Source of the DNA: Pirellulales bacterium
GTDB taxonomy: Bacteria > Planctomycetota > Planctomycetia > Pirellulales > Thermoguttaceae
DNA: 64,000 nt
Direction of reading: 5' to 3'
NCBI GenBank assembly: GCA_016931995.1
Contig: JAFGDS010000079.1
Span: 1 to 64,000 of the forward strand
Of this stretch, positions 12,613 to 21,060 are shown piece after piece (within the stretch, counting starts at the first letter, position 1; each line of letters opens with the position of its first letter). Under the pieces are notes generated by a model. That model saw only the letters and a list, made by a program, of their open reading frames with translations. It did not search any database and had not been told where the DNA came from. Both the position numbers and the translations under genes were made by a program.

Positions 12613-14091
12613 GTGACGTTCCCGTTCCGTCTGCCCCAACTCGATCGCCGTCACCGCCGGGTGGAAACTGTCCCGATTCTCGCGATGGCGAAAATGGGGC
12701 TGTCCCCTTCGACGCACGAACCGACCCCCTCGGCGAATAGGCCCGCGCGGTCCCGCCGGACACTCGTCCTCGCCGCCAGCCTCGCGTGCGCGGCCGCCTG
12801 CGCCGCGTGGCTGTGCGCGCCCCATGGCCCCGCGCGGCAGATCGATACGGTCGGCGGCGCCGGCTCGCCAGGCCCCACGGCCGGCTTGTCCAGCAGCGAG
12901 GGTTGCCTTGGAGTGCGGCGATTCATCGCCGCTTTCGACCGGCAAACGGGCCATCCTTCCAACGCGTCCAACAAGAAAGCGGCAACAAGTTGCCGCACTC
13001 CAAAGTCCCCGGGCGCGACGGATTCCTTCCGTTTCCCCATCCAGCTCTGCCAAGCCCTCGGACCCGCCGCCCCCTGGGCAATCCGCGGCGTGGACTGCGC
13101 CGCCGGTTGTGGTTGCGGCTGGGAATCCGCCCGGCTGATCCAATGGCAGCAGTTCGCCCAGGGCGAATACTGCGGCCCCGCGCGGACCGAACACGTCCCG
13201 GAATACCGCCTCCGCGTGGACGACGAGCTTGACCTGGTCTACCGCCTCACCCGCGAGGAGCAGCCCAATCCGTACCAGCTCAACGTCGGCGACGAAATCC
13301 GCGTCGAATCAGCCACCGACCCCGATCTGGACCGCGACCTGCTGATCCAGCCCGACGGAACCATCACCCTGCGCCTGCTGGGCCAGGTCCGCGCAACCGG
13401 CCGAACGATCCCCCAATTGCGCGATGAAATCGAGCAGTTTTATACGAAATACTACAAGGGGCCCGCCATCACCGTCTCGCCGTTGCGGGTGAACAGCAAA
13501 CTCGACGACCTGCGCAACGCGGTGGACAGCCGCTTCGGCCAAGGCGGCCAGAACCGCTCCGCCCGCGTCACGCCCGAAGGCACCATTTCCCTGCCCGCTA
13601 TCGGCGTCGTCCAGGCCCAAGGACTCACCCTGCAAGAGCTGCGAGTCGAACTCCGCGAAGCGTACCGCAAGGAAGTCGAAGGGATCGAGGTCATCCCCGT
13701 TCTGGTTAGCCGTGCCCCCCGCTACGTCTATGTGCTGGGCGAGGTGAACACGCCCGGCCGCTACGAACTCACCGGCCCCACGACGCTCATGCAAGCCCTG
13801 GCCATGGCCGGAAGTTGGCGCGTGGGGGCGCAGCTCCGCCAGGTCGTCGTCTTCCGCCGCGGCGACGATTGGCGTCTCTTGGCAACCATGCTCGACATCC
13901 GCCCGGCCCTCTACGCCAAACAACCCTGCCCCCCGGCCGAGATCTGGCTCTCCGACGCCGACGTGATCGTCGTCCCCAAACACCCCATCCTCGTGGCCGA
14001 CGAGTTCATCGAACTCGTCTTCACCTGCGGCATCTACGGCGTCTTCCCCATGAACGTCGCCGTCAACTTCTCCAAGCTCAGCACGCTATAA
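12613..14091 (+). CDS. Polysaccharide export protein, Wza-like with SLBB domain
   Basis: Outer-membrane-type auxiliary exporter of capsule or exopolysaccharide. The 492-residue product starts at GTG 12613, with GAGGAAA ten bases upstream. After a hydrophobic segment (LVLAASLACAAACAAWLC, about residues 51-68), the poly-export domain runs from about residue 198 (YRLRVDDELDLVYRL; QLNVGDEIRV; LIQPDGTITLRLLGQV) and an SLBB domain from about 374 (YVYVLGEVNTPGRYELTG). The N-terminal 30 residues and residues 90-135 are encoded by three different dispersed repeat families, so the leader may be non-native. ATG at 12684 is an alternative start that would skip the first repeat. It forms a probable operon with the upstream TPR gene. 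Confidence 0.88.
   Translation: MTFPFRLPQLDRRHRRVETVPILAMAKMGLSPSTHEPTPSANRPARSRRTLVLAASLACAAACAAWLCAPHGPARQIDTVGGAGSPGPTAGLSSSEGCLGVRRFIAAFDRQTGHPSNASNKKAATSCRTPKSPGATDSFRFPIQLCQALGPAAPWAIRGVDCAAGCGCGWESARLIQWQQFAQGEYCGPARTEHVPEYRLRVDDELDLVYRLTREEQPNPYQLNVGDEIRVESATDPDLDRDLLIQPDGTITLRLLGQVRATGRTIPQLRDEIEQFYTKYYKGPAITVSPLRVNSKLDDLRNAVDSRFGQGGQNRSARVTPEGTISLPAIGVVQAQGLTLQELRVELREAYRKEVEGIEVIPVLVSRAPRYVYVLGEVNTPGRYELTGPTTLMQALAMAGSWRVGAQLRQVVVFRRGDDWRLLATMLDIRPALYAKQPCPPAEIWLSDADVIVVPKHPILVADEFIELVFTCGIYGVFPMNVAVNFSKLSTL
12667..13005. repeat. Three dispersed repeat families inside the exporter gene
   Basis: 12667-12709 is a GACTGTCCC family copy. 12883-12896 is a GGCTTGTCCAGCAG family fragment. 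12906-13005 is a pair of inverted GGAGTGCGGCGA units, translated as LGVRRFIAAF and KAATSCRTPKS. The reading frame of the export gene stays open across all of them. Confidence 0.8.
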
Positions 14092-14549
14092 CGCGCCTCC
14101 CCTCGCCCGCCTGCGGGAGAGGGGTCGGGGGTGAGGGGATCTACTCCGTCGCCTTGTCGGCGAACAACAACCGGAAACGCCGCGGATCCCAGGCGTCGGG
14201 CACGAGCCAATCAGCGCCAATCCAGCGCGGGGAATGAACCAAGTCGCCCGAGGGGTCAACCACCCGAGGTCCGCCCTTCTCATCAAGAGCTAAACCGCCC
14301 AACGCGGCACCCGCAGCGCCAAGCGGAACGTCTCGGGCGTCTCGCACCCGACGAAGTCGGCCCATCCCTATCTTGCCAAACCCCGGCCACCTCCAAATCA
14401 TCCAGTATGCACACCACGTCCCGCGCCCGCCAGACCCTGTCCGCGCGCCCCCGTTGAGTTGCGGTGATTGGTTGCCCCACTCCACAACATGCGATGTTCT
14501 GTCTCCCAACGCCCTCCGCCCGTGGGAAAAGGTGTTATCCACAAGAAAC
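14092..14549. other. Intergenic region with hairpin repeat and possible decayed coding sequence
   Basis: A CCCTCNCCC / GGGAGAGGGG repeat copy lies at 14098-14136. On the minus strand, 14141-14290 translates to a protein-like ending (GADWLVPDAWDPRRFRLLFA). A second protein-like stretch (ETFRLALRVPRWAV) appears in another frame slightly upstream, near 14290-14345. This looks like the remains of a frameshifted gene, but the evidence is impressionistic. Confidence 0.3.
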
Positions 14550-14576
14550 AAAAAAGCCGCCGGGAATCCGACGGCT
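14550..14576 (-). terminator. Rho-independent terminator of the PEP-CTERM gene
   Basis: On the minus strand: AGCCGTCGG, loop ATTC, CCGGCGGCT (nine pairs, one G-U), followed by a run of T. It lies 24 bases beyond the stop of the PEP-CTERM gene. Confidence 0.85.
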
Positions 14577-14600
14577 CGCAATGAAGATTGCCGTTGCCCG

Positions 14601-15443
14601 TTACGCCCTCCAGCGCCGTCCCACGGCGGCCACCAGGCCGAGCCCCCCGAGCATCGCCCAAATCGCCAGCGTTGCCGGCTCGGGAACCGTGTCCAGGGTA
14701 CCGAAGTTGTCCGCGTACACGGCCTCTGGATAGCCGTCATTGTTCCACACGGTGAACCAACTGTGGGCGCTACTCCCGCCCATGTCACTGGAAAGAACCA
14801 GGTTCCAGGTATCGAGCGACTCGGTATAAAGAAGCGCGCCACCCATGTCGTACACGTTGTAGGTCACGCCCGCCAACGTTTGACTCCGGTCCCACACCTC
14901 TTCAAAGGTGTACCACTGACCGGTCGCCAGGGTCACGCCCGGCTCCGTGCTGCCGCCGATCTGGACGTTCCAGCTTCCCTCACCTGTCGTGAATCGGAAG
15001 CTGGACTCGGTGAGGTAGGCGCCGCCTGTTGATCGGATCGTGTTCTGCAGCCAAAAGCCGCCCACATCCGCCAATGGTTCGAAGTAGACGTCGCGGAAGA
15101 CAGTAAAACTGTTTCCCGCCGACGGGAAGTCGTTTCCGGTGGTGCCCACCTTACTGTACGGGGCATTTCGGGCGGCTCCCCCACCGCCGTAAGAGTTCGG
15201 CGGACCAGGCGTGATCTTCACGAAGTTGTTGCCCCCGTTGACACTGGCCAAGACCCCATCCGTACCCGACGCAACAACCTGAACACCTCCGTACCAGCCG
15301 CTATCGCCGTCGTACCACGCATCTGGCTGCGATCCGATAATGTCGGCCTCAAACGTCTGTGTCGTCCCGAAGGCCACGGCGCCCACAGCCGGAGCCGCCG
15401 CCAAGAACACCGCGACCGATGCCAAAAACAACACGTTCTTCAT
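14601..15443 (-). CDS. PEP-CTERM sorted secreted protein
   Basis: A 280-residue exported protein. ATG at 15443 is preceded by AGGAGG at seven bases and opens a signal peptide (KNVLFLASVAVFLAAAPAVGA). The mature part is rich in Gly, Ser and aromatic residues and looks like a beta-sandwich. The C-terminus carries the complete PEP-CTERM sorting signal: VPEPATL, a hydrophobic helix, then RRWRA. In known systems such signals are processed by an exosortase (EpsH/XrtA type), which is not encoded in the window. It has its own terminator and stands alone, divergent from parA. The specific role is unknown. Confidence 0.88.
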   Translation of the reverse strand: MKNVLFLASVAVFLAAAPAVGAVAFGTTQTFEADIIGSQPDAWYDGDSGWYGGVQVVASGTDGVLASVNGGNNFVKITPGPPNSYGGGGAARNAPYSKVGTTGNDFPSAGNSFTVFRDVYFEPLADVGGFWLQNTIRSTGGAYLTESSFRFTTGEGSWNVQIGGSTEPGVTLATGQWYTFEEVWDRSQTLAGVTYNVYDMGGALLYTESLDTWNLVLSSDMGGSSAHSWFTVWNNDGYPEAVYADNFGTLDTVPEPATLAIWAMLGGLGLVAAVGRRWRA

Positions 15444-15751
15444 GTAAGGTCCTCCTCGCTTCAAGGTTGTCTCGCATGCCCGTGACGTAGCCCGTTAGCC
15501 CCGCTCATCCCGCCAGACCACACATCCTACCCTCCGAGTTTAGCCATACAGTCGCGGAATGCAAGGAATTCCAGCATTCTCCATCTCGAAAGGCACCAAT
15601 AAACGCGCCACCCGGAACACGGCTCACCCCATTTTCGGGTGCCATCCGTTCCATTCGTGCCCCCTGTATTGGAGCCTCTCACAGGCTGCATCGACGCCCG
15701 AATCCTGGCAACCTGTTGGGCGTCAGCGACCACTCCCACCCACGCCGATGC

Positions 15752-15767
15752 CGTTTCACGTGACACA
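15752..15767. promoter_or_regulatory. parS-like site 1
   Basis: CGTTTCACGTGACACA matches the bacterial parS consensus TGTTTCACGTGAAACA at 14 of 16 positions, including the central CACGTG. It lies 465 bases before parA, the usual neighbourhood for ParB nucleation sites. Confidence 0.6.
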
Positions 15768-15928
15768 TGTCGCCCCGCCCGTGACGACACCCCCACGATA
15801 GCACCCGTTTGCCGAGACTCACGCGGTCTGGCGACCCCGGGAGTGGCCACATGCGGTTAGGGCCCATCGGCCGCCGTGCCCGCTGCCGATGGTCTTCGCG
15901 TCTAGCCGGCCAATTGGCAAGAGCCCCC

Positions 15929-15944
15929 GGTTTCACATGGAACA
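15929..15944. promoter_or_regulatory. parS-like site 2
   Basis: GGTTTCACATGGAACA matches the parS consensus at 13 of 16 positions. It is weaker than site 1 because the core is CACATG, but it lies only 162 bases away, and clustered sites are typical. Confidence 0.42.
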
Positions 15945-16231
15945 CCGTGGGGTGCCGTTGGGGATCGAAGCCGGCCAAGCCGCCACGGGTGGGAGGTGAG
16001 TGATGCTCGCGGGGGTTCCCGGAGTGCGTGGTGACTGGCGCAAAAACTGCCATTTCGCTCTGACCGCCTCGGTTGGTAGAATGCGCGGCGACTGACTGCG
16101 CCGTCGGTTGGCCTTCGCGCTTTGACGTGGTGAACGCGGCATTGACGGATCGCGCGGGGTAGCGTGGCGTTCATGATCTGCCACGGGCCGCTGGACGTGG
16201 CGGTTACCAGGTCGGAAGCTCGGGACGGGCC

Positions 16232-16978
16232 ATGCGACGAGTCTTTTGCGTAGCCAATCAGAAGGGCGGGGTCGGAAAAACGACCACCGCGATCAATTTG
16301 GCCGCGGCGCTGGCCAAAGCGGGCAGCCGGACTCTGTTGGTGGACTTGGATCCGCAGTGCAACGCAACAAGCGGGTTGGGCTGCGAGCCGTGTGTCGGCC
16401 ACCCACTGGTGACGGGGGCGCCGCTCCGCGAGGCGGTCGTCTCTAGCGGTCCGGGGCGGCTGGACGTGTTGCCGGGCAGCCGCAGCTTCCGCGACATCGA
16501 GGCGATGGCTCGCGAGGATAGTGCCGGTTGTGGCCGGCTTAGGGCGTATCTGAAAGGGGGTATTGGCGGGTACGATTTCGTGCTGATCGACTGCCCGCCG
16601 TCGCTGGGCCAGCTCACCCAGGCGGCATTGGCCGCGTCAACCGAGGTGATCATGCCCATCCAGTGCGAGTATTTCGCCATGGAGGGATTGGCTCAAATGA
16701 TCGAGGTGATCCGCCGGGTGATGGATGAACAGGAGCACGAGTTGCAATTCGGCGGGATTGTGTTGACAATGTACGATCACACGCTGGAGCTGACCCGCGA
16801 GGTGGACGACGAAGTGCGCGAGTTTTTTGGGGAGATCGTCTTCAGCACGGTGATTCCGCGCGACGTGGCCGTGAGCGAGTCGCCCAGCCATGGGAAATCG
16901 GTCATCGACTACGCCCCGCGCTCCCGCGGCGCCAGGGCATACATCGAACTGTGTATGGAGGTGTTGGACGGTGAGTAA
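16232..16978 (+). CDS. parA: Chromosome partitioning ATPase ParA (Soj)
   Basis: A Walker-type ATPase of 248 residues that drives origin segregation together with ParB bound at parS. The deviant Walker A KGGVGKTTTAINLAAALA is at residues 11-28, LLVDLDPQCNATSGLG follows, and the Walker B region is VLIDCPPSLG. There is no N-terminal HTH extension, so it is the chromosomal Soj type rather than the plasmid P1 type. Its 3' end overlaps parB by eight bases, so translation is probably coupled. Two parS-like sites lie upstream. Confidence 0.96.
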   Translation: MRRVFCVANQKGGVGKTTTAINLAAALAKAGSRTLLVDLDPQCNATSGLGCEPCVGHPLVTGAPLREAVVSSGPGRLDVLPGSRSFRDIEAMAREDSAGCGRLRAYLKGGIGGYDFVLIDCPPSLGQLTQAALAASTEVIMPIQCEYFAMEGLAQMIEVIRRVMDEQEHELQFGGIVLTMYDHTLELTREVDDEVREFFGEIVFSTVIPRDVAVSESPSHGKSVIDYAPRSRGARAYIELCMEVLDGE

Positions 16979-18098
16979 GGAAAGACGGCTAGGGCGCGGT
17001 CTGGAGGCGCTATTGGGGCGTGCGCCACGGCGGATTGATCCCCCGAGCGAGGGTGCGGATGATTCGTCTCAGCACCGCCGCGTTGACCCGTCGCATGTGG
17101 GCGAGGACGAAGCGGCTATCCGGCCGCGACCTGTCTCCCTCGATTTGGAGCCGCGCCCCGGCGCCGTCTTGCCCCGATCCATCGCACGGCAGGCCGCCGA
17201 CGAGGCAATGACGGCGGAGCGCGAGGCGGTCGTGCAACTGTCGGTAGGGCCGGACCAGGTCAGGGAACCGGACACGGGCGTCGTCCAGGTGGACGTTCAC
17301 CTCATTGAGGGGAATCCCTATCAACCACGCAAGGAATTCGCGCAGGACGATATCGATGGCCTGGCGGGCAGTATCCGCGAGCATGGGTTACTTCAACCAC
17401 TTGTGGTCCGGCGGGTGGACGAGTCGTACCAACTGATCGCCGGGGAGCGTCGGCTTCGGGCGGCGCAACAGGCGGGCTGCCGGGAGGTGCCGGTCAAGGT
17501 GGTCGAGGCGGACGACCGGCGGATGACCGAACTGGCGTTGGTGGAAAACCTGCAACGCAAGGACCTTGGCCCGCTGGAGAAGGCGGCTTCGTTCCAACGA
17601 TATCTTCAAACCCACGGCTGCGCCCAGGCGGAGCTGGCCGCGCGGCTGCACCTGGACCGGTCGACCGTGGCCAATTTCATCCGACTTTTGGAGCTGCCGT
17701 ATCGGGTTCAGGAGATGCTCCGTTCCGGCGATCTCACGCAGGGCCACGCTAGGGCGTTGCTGCCGCTGGGCGAGGAGGATCTTCAAAACGAGATGTGCCA
17801 GCGGATTATCCGCGAGGGACTCAACGTCCGCCAGGTCGAGCAGCTCGTTCAGGAGATGATCGCCCAGGCCGACACGGAGCCCTTGGCCGCCGTTGAGCCC
17901 ACTCGCCCTCGGTCGTCAGCGCCCACGGCGAAGGACGATCAGATCGCGTCGTTGGAGCAGGAGCTTCGCTCGGCGTTGGGCATGAAGGTGCGGCTGTCGC
18001 ACAACGCCCGTGGTCGGGGGAAGCTGGTGGTCCATTTCTCGAACCACGACGAGTTCGAGCGATTGCGCGAGCGGCTCATCGGCGGCCCACCGAGTTGA
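16971..18098 (+). CDS. parB: Chromosome partitioning protein ParB
   Basis: A parS-binding CTPase of 375 residues. The GTG at 16971 gives the typical start VSKERRLGRGLEALLGRA, preceded by GGAGGTG, and overlaps the parA stop. A charged extension of about 90 residues precedes the ParB N-domain (NPYQPRKEF, then HGLLQPLVVRR and the CTP-binding GERRLRAA). HTH-containing central domain: TELALVENLQRKDLGPLEKA and LHLDRSTVANFIRLLELP. The C-terminal dimerisation segment ends HFSNHDEFERLRERL. The acidic or Arg-rich linker after residue 20 is longer than in Bacillus Spo0J. Confidence 0.95.
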   Translation: MSKERRLGRGLEALLGRAPRRIDPPSEGADDSSQHRRVDPSHVGEDEAAIRPRPVSLDLEPRPGAVLPRSIARQAADEAMTAEREAVVQLSVGPDQVREPDTGVVQVDVHLIEGNPYQPRKEFAQDDIDGLAGSIREHGLLQPLVVRRVDESYQLIAGERRLRAAQQAGCREVPVKVVEADDRRMTELALVENLQRKDLGPLEKAASFQRYLQTHGCAQAELAARLHLDRSTVANFIRLLELPYRVQEMLRSGDLTQGHARALLPLGEEDLQNEMCQRIIREGLNVRQVEQLVQEMIAQADTEPLAAVEPTRPRSSAPTAKDDQIASLEQELRSALGMKVRLSHNARGRGKLVVHFSNHDEFERLRERLIGGPPS

Positions 18099-18279
18099 TG
18101 GGGTATCGGATAGCCCGATTGCAGACCAATTGGCGCGCTCGTACAATGGGTTTGCGGTTGGCTTGTCGCGCACCTCTTAAGAGGGCATGCGCGGGGTACC
18201 TGCGGGTGTTCTTGGTTGCGAAGCCTTAAGCGGCGGGCGAGTTGTGCGACCTGGACGGTTTTTTGTTGCTTAGCATTGA

Positions 18280-18354
<75 letters not shown>

Positions 18355-18401
18355 TTTGCCCTTCGGGCAAATAGAGCAGGAGAGCGGAGAGAGGAGAGAG
18401 G

Positions 18402-18444
18402 AGAGAGGAGAAAGTAGACGAAAGAAGAGTCCTTTCTCCTCTCT
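18402..18444. repeat. Purine tract and 13-bp inverted repeat before the four-helix-bundle gene
   Basis: A (GGAGAGA)n-like purine tract (18374-18414) ends in AGAGAGGAGAAAG. This pairs perfectly with CTTTCTCCTCTCT at 18432-18444 across a 17-base loop. It lies between tRNA-Pro and the start of the next gene and could be a transcript end for the tRNA or a leader hairpin. Confidence 0.7.
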
Positions 18445-18466
18445 GACGTGGCGGCAAGGTGATGCG

Positions 18467-18829
18467 ATGCCTTTCGTCTTCGAGAAACTACTCGTCTACC
18501 AGAAGGCCATCTCATTCGCCGACAACATCTGCACGCTCACGCGGGATCTTCCTCGGAGCTACTTCTTCCTGGCAAATCAGCTCAACCGCGCTGCCCTATC
18601 GATTGCGGCCAACATCGCCGAGGGCAACGGTCGGTTCACCAAGGCGGACCGGCGGAACTTTTTCGGGATCGCCCGCGGCAGCGTTCAGGAATGCGTCCCC
18701 CTGCTGGAATTGGCCGCTCGACAAGGGTTGCTGGAGTCCAAGGGACACGAGCAACTCAAGGCTGACCTTGAGGAGATCGCCAAGATGATTAGTGGCCTCA
18801 TCAACGGGCTGGAGCGTCGGAAGACCTGA
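18467..18829 (+). CDS. Four-helix-bundle protein (23S rRNA IVS-type)
   Basis: A 120-residue protein of the family first found in 23S rRNA intervening sequences. The family pattern is clear: FEKLLVYQKAISFADNI, SYFFLANQLNRAALSIAANI, AEGNGRFTKADRRNFFGIARG, SVQECVPLLELA. Start ATG at 18467 follows AAGG. The family forms pentameric four-helix bundles and its cellular role is unsettled. Here it lies directly after tRNA-Pro and a strong hairpin, not inside rRNA. Confidence 0.92.
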   Translation: MPFVFEKLLVYQKAISFADNICTLTRDLPRSYFFLANQLNRAALSIAANIAEGNGRFTKADRRNFFGIARGSVQECVPLLELAARQGLLESKGHEQLKADLEEIAKMISGLINGLERRKT

Positions 18830-18866
18830 TCGCGTCCGTGAGGCTGGCGGTCTTGCCAGCGCCATC

Positions 18867-19304
18867 TCAAAGGCAACTACGCCAGAACAGGTAAACGGCC
18901 AACATTGCCAACAGCGCGCCACGGAGAAGCGGCATGCTGCGGATGGTAACATGTCCGATCCCGTCCGCGAACGCCTCGTACTTGCCGATGATATGGGCAA
19001 TGCGAGGGCATCGTTTGGCCGTCGGGAGGTCCTTAAACAAGGGGAAATGTTGGGGGTTGTTTCCGGCTTGGTTTATTGCGTGGTTTATCAGGTTGATCTG
19101 CGTCTGCACAAGGAAGATGGCGCCAATCAGGTACATGGTAAGGGCACCAATCAGGTAGTTCCGAAATCCTGAGGGGTCGGCTAGTTCGCGGGCGAATAGC
19201 AGGAGAAAGAACAGGACGACGGCAATGCTAATCGTCTCCTTGAACTGGGGATTGCTGAGGGCTGCCAAGATGCCTTTGGCATTTGTGTCAGATTCGTCTG
19301 CCAT
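18867..19304 (-). CDS. Small integral membrane protein, unknown function
   Basis: A 145-residue product started at ATG 19304, with AGGAG six bases upstream (a longer frame upstream lacks a ribosome binding site). Three membrane segments are visible: ISIAVVLFFLLLFARELA, YLIGALTMYLIGAIFLV, and a C-terminal LLRGALLAMLAVYLFW. The loop between the second and third is amphipathic, with GKYEAFADGIGHVTI. No family is recognised. It is convergent with the four-helix-bundle gene. Confidence 0.7.
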   Translation of the reverse strand: MADESDTNAKGILAALSNPQFKETISIAVVLFFLLLFARELADPSGFRNYLIGALTMYLIGAIFLVQTQINLINHAINQAGNNPQHFPLFKDLPTAKRCPRIAHIIGKYEAFADGIGHVTIRSMPLLRGALLAMLAVYLFWRSCL

Positions 19305-19780
19305 TTTCTTCTCCTGCTTTCTGAAAAAGCGATGGGAGGTCCTGTCTCGATGTGTAGAATTGAACAACCGTGGCTGCCGGTAGTATAGTGGGCAAAATAG
19401 GGCAGGAGAAAGGGTGCGGGTGCTTGCGGGGTAGTACCACGCAGATGGAATCAAGCGTGACGCCGGCAATCGCGGACCTTCTAAGCCACCCCCCCATCAG
19501 AGATGCCCTCTGAGCCCCCTGATCCACTCGTCACAAGCGGTTTTCTTGACGCCGTTCAGATGCCGCGATTCTGCGGCGGGCCCCGTGTTGTACGATTGGG
19601 TATTCCCTGCGCGGGGCGCGGACCAGGCTGGTTCAACGGCGGTGGGCGGGGGTTGGAGCCGGCTGCTGGCTCGGGCTGGGGCGTACAATCCACTTGTGCG
19701 TGCGCCGAAGGGGCGGATGCAACGAAGGGGACAGTCCCCGTTGGCAAGTCCCGGTTGGCGGTTTTCGTTGGCAGCCCTTA
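19305..19780. other. Intergenic region, no gene recognised
   Basis: Apart from one palindromic GGGGACAGTCCCC repeat copy at 19727-19739, I see no gene, RNA or terminator here. Confidence 0.6.
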
Positions 19781-19912
19781 GAGCCTATCCGAGAACCCGG
19801 ATGAAGTCGTCATGCTGAGCAAAGCGAAGCATCTGAACTCCTTTGACGCCAATGAGATCCTTCGCTGCGCTCAGGATGACGCGCGGTCCAGGCGAGATTC
19901 TCGGATAGGCTC
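19781..19912. mobile_element. MITE-like repeat element with 15-bp terminal inverted repeats
   Basis: GAGCCTATCCGAGAA at 19781-19795 is perfectly inverted as TTCTCGGATAGGCTC at 19898-19912. Inside lie two inverted TCATNCTGAGC units (about 19810 and 19855-19880). A partial relative (GCTTATCCGAGAACCCG) occurs at 34681. No coding capacity. Non-autonomous element is an inference. Confidence 0.65.
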
Positions 19913-19933
19913 TCAGTCTTTCTCGCTTGAACG

Positions 19934-20926
19934 ATGATGCACCTGATTCCTCGAGTTCTGTTTGCGGCGCTCGTCATGGCGGCCCCCTGCGCCGGCGACG
20001 ATTGGGCCAACAAGCTGTTTGCGACGCGGACGCACGACTTCGGCACCGTCGCGCGGGGGGCCAAGGCGGAGTACGTCTTCGCGATGGTCAATCCGCTCTC
20101 CGAGGACGTTCACGTCGCCAGCGTCCAGGTGAATTGCGCCTGCGCGTCGCTGCGGATCGAGAAGCCGACGCTTGGTCCACAGGAGCAGGGCGCGATCGTC
20201 GCCAGCGTCAATAGCAAGGTGTTCGTGGGCCCGCTGGGCTCGACCATCACGGTGAAGATCGACAAGCCGAAGCCGGCCGAGGTGCAGTTGTTCATCAAGG
20301 TGAATGTGTACGGCGACGTGCTGTTGGACCCGGCCAGCGCGGCGCTGGGCACGGTCGCCCGGGGAACGCCGGCGGAGAAAACGCTCAGCGTAAAATACGG
20401 GGGCGGCAGCGACTGGAAGATCCTTGAGGTGAGAAGCGACAGCCCCCATTTGACGGGCACGGTGACGGAAACGGCCCGGCGGGCGACGGGCGTGGCGTAC
20501 GACCTGAAGGTCGTCCTGGCCAAGGACGCCCCGGTGGGCTACGTGAACCAATACGTCTGGCTGGTGACAAACAACCCCCAGGCGAAGCAACTGCCCGTGC
20601 TGGTCGAAGGGCAGGTCCAGGCCGACGTCTCGGTGAGCCCGGCGTCGTTGTTCTGGGGTGTTTTGCAGCCGGGCCAGAACGTGACGAAGCGGATCGTCGT
20701 GCGGGGGACCAAGCCGTTTCGGATCAAAGCGATTCGCGCCGACGGCGAGGGTTTTCGGGCCAGTGCGCCCCCCGGCGCGGAGGCCAAACCGCTTTTCGTC
20801 GTGCCCGTCACGTACACTGCCGGGCAGAAGACCGGCAGAATCGAGCAGACGATCGAGGTCGAGACGGACTTGGAGGGCACCGTTTTGAAGGTGCCCGCGT
20901 ACGCGGTCGTCGAGTCGCCGCAGTAG
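19934..20926 (+). CDS. DUF1573-domain exported protein
   Basis: A 330-residue protein with a signal peptide ([18 protein letters not shown]). The DUF1573 pattern occurs at the start of the mature part ([28 protein letters not shown]), and Ig-like beta-sandwich units seem to follow ([17 protein letters not shown]). DUF1573 proteins are abundant in planctomycetes and Bacteroidota and are predicted to act in the periplasm or at the cell surface. No specific substrate is known. It is followed by pncB with a repeat-filled gap. Confidence 0.88.
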   Translation: MMHLIPRVLFAALVMAAPCAGDDWANKLFATRTHDFGTVARGAKAEYVFAMVNPLSEDVHVASVQVNCACASLRIEKPTLGPQEQGAIVASVNSKVFVGPLGSTITVKIDKPKPAEVQLFIKVNVYGDVLLDPASAALGTVARGTPAEKTLSVKYGGGSDWKILEVRSDSPHLTGTVTETARRATGVAYDLKVVLAKDAPVGYVNQYVWLVTNNPQAKQLPVLVEGQVQADVSVSPASLFWGVLQPGQNVTKRIVVRGTKPFRIKAIRADGEGFRASAPPGAEAKPLFVVPVTYTAGQKTGRIEQTIEVETDLEGTVLKVPAYAVVESPQ

Positions 20927-20934
20927 AGAGACCA

Positions 20935-21009
20935 ACACTGGCGGAGCCAGTGGCACACGGTCGGGCCGCCGAAGTAGAGGCTAGTACTGGCGGAGCCAGT
21001 GGCACACGC
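20935..21009. repeat. Two direct copies of the CACTGGCGGAGCCAGTGGCACACG hairpin family
   Basis: Each copy is the inverted form of GTGCCACTGGCTCCGCCAGTG. They end 52 bases before the chosen pncB start and argue against the upstream in-frame start at 20950, which would translate them. Confidence 0.85.
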
Positions 21010-21060
21010 GGGGCGCTACCCCACGACGTGAATTCACGCCAAGAAATCGGAGAACTTGCC

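Larger units (their letters stand above)
15444..16231. other. 788-base intergenic region upstream of parA
   Basis: No convincing gene or RNA was found. It contains two parS-like palindromes, listed separately, and presumably the parAB promoter, which I cannot place. AGGAGG just upstream of the minus-strand PEP-CTERM start marks its left edge. Confidence 0.6.
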
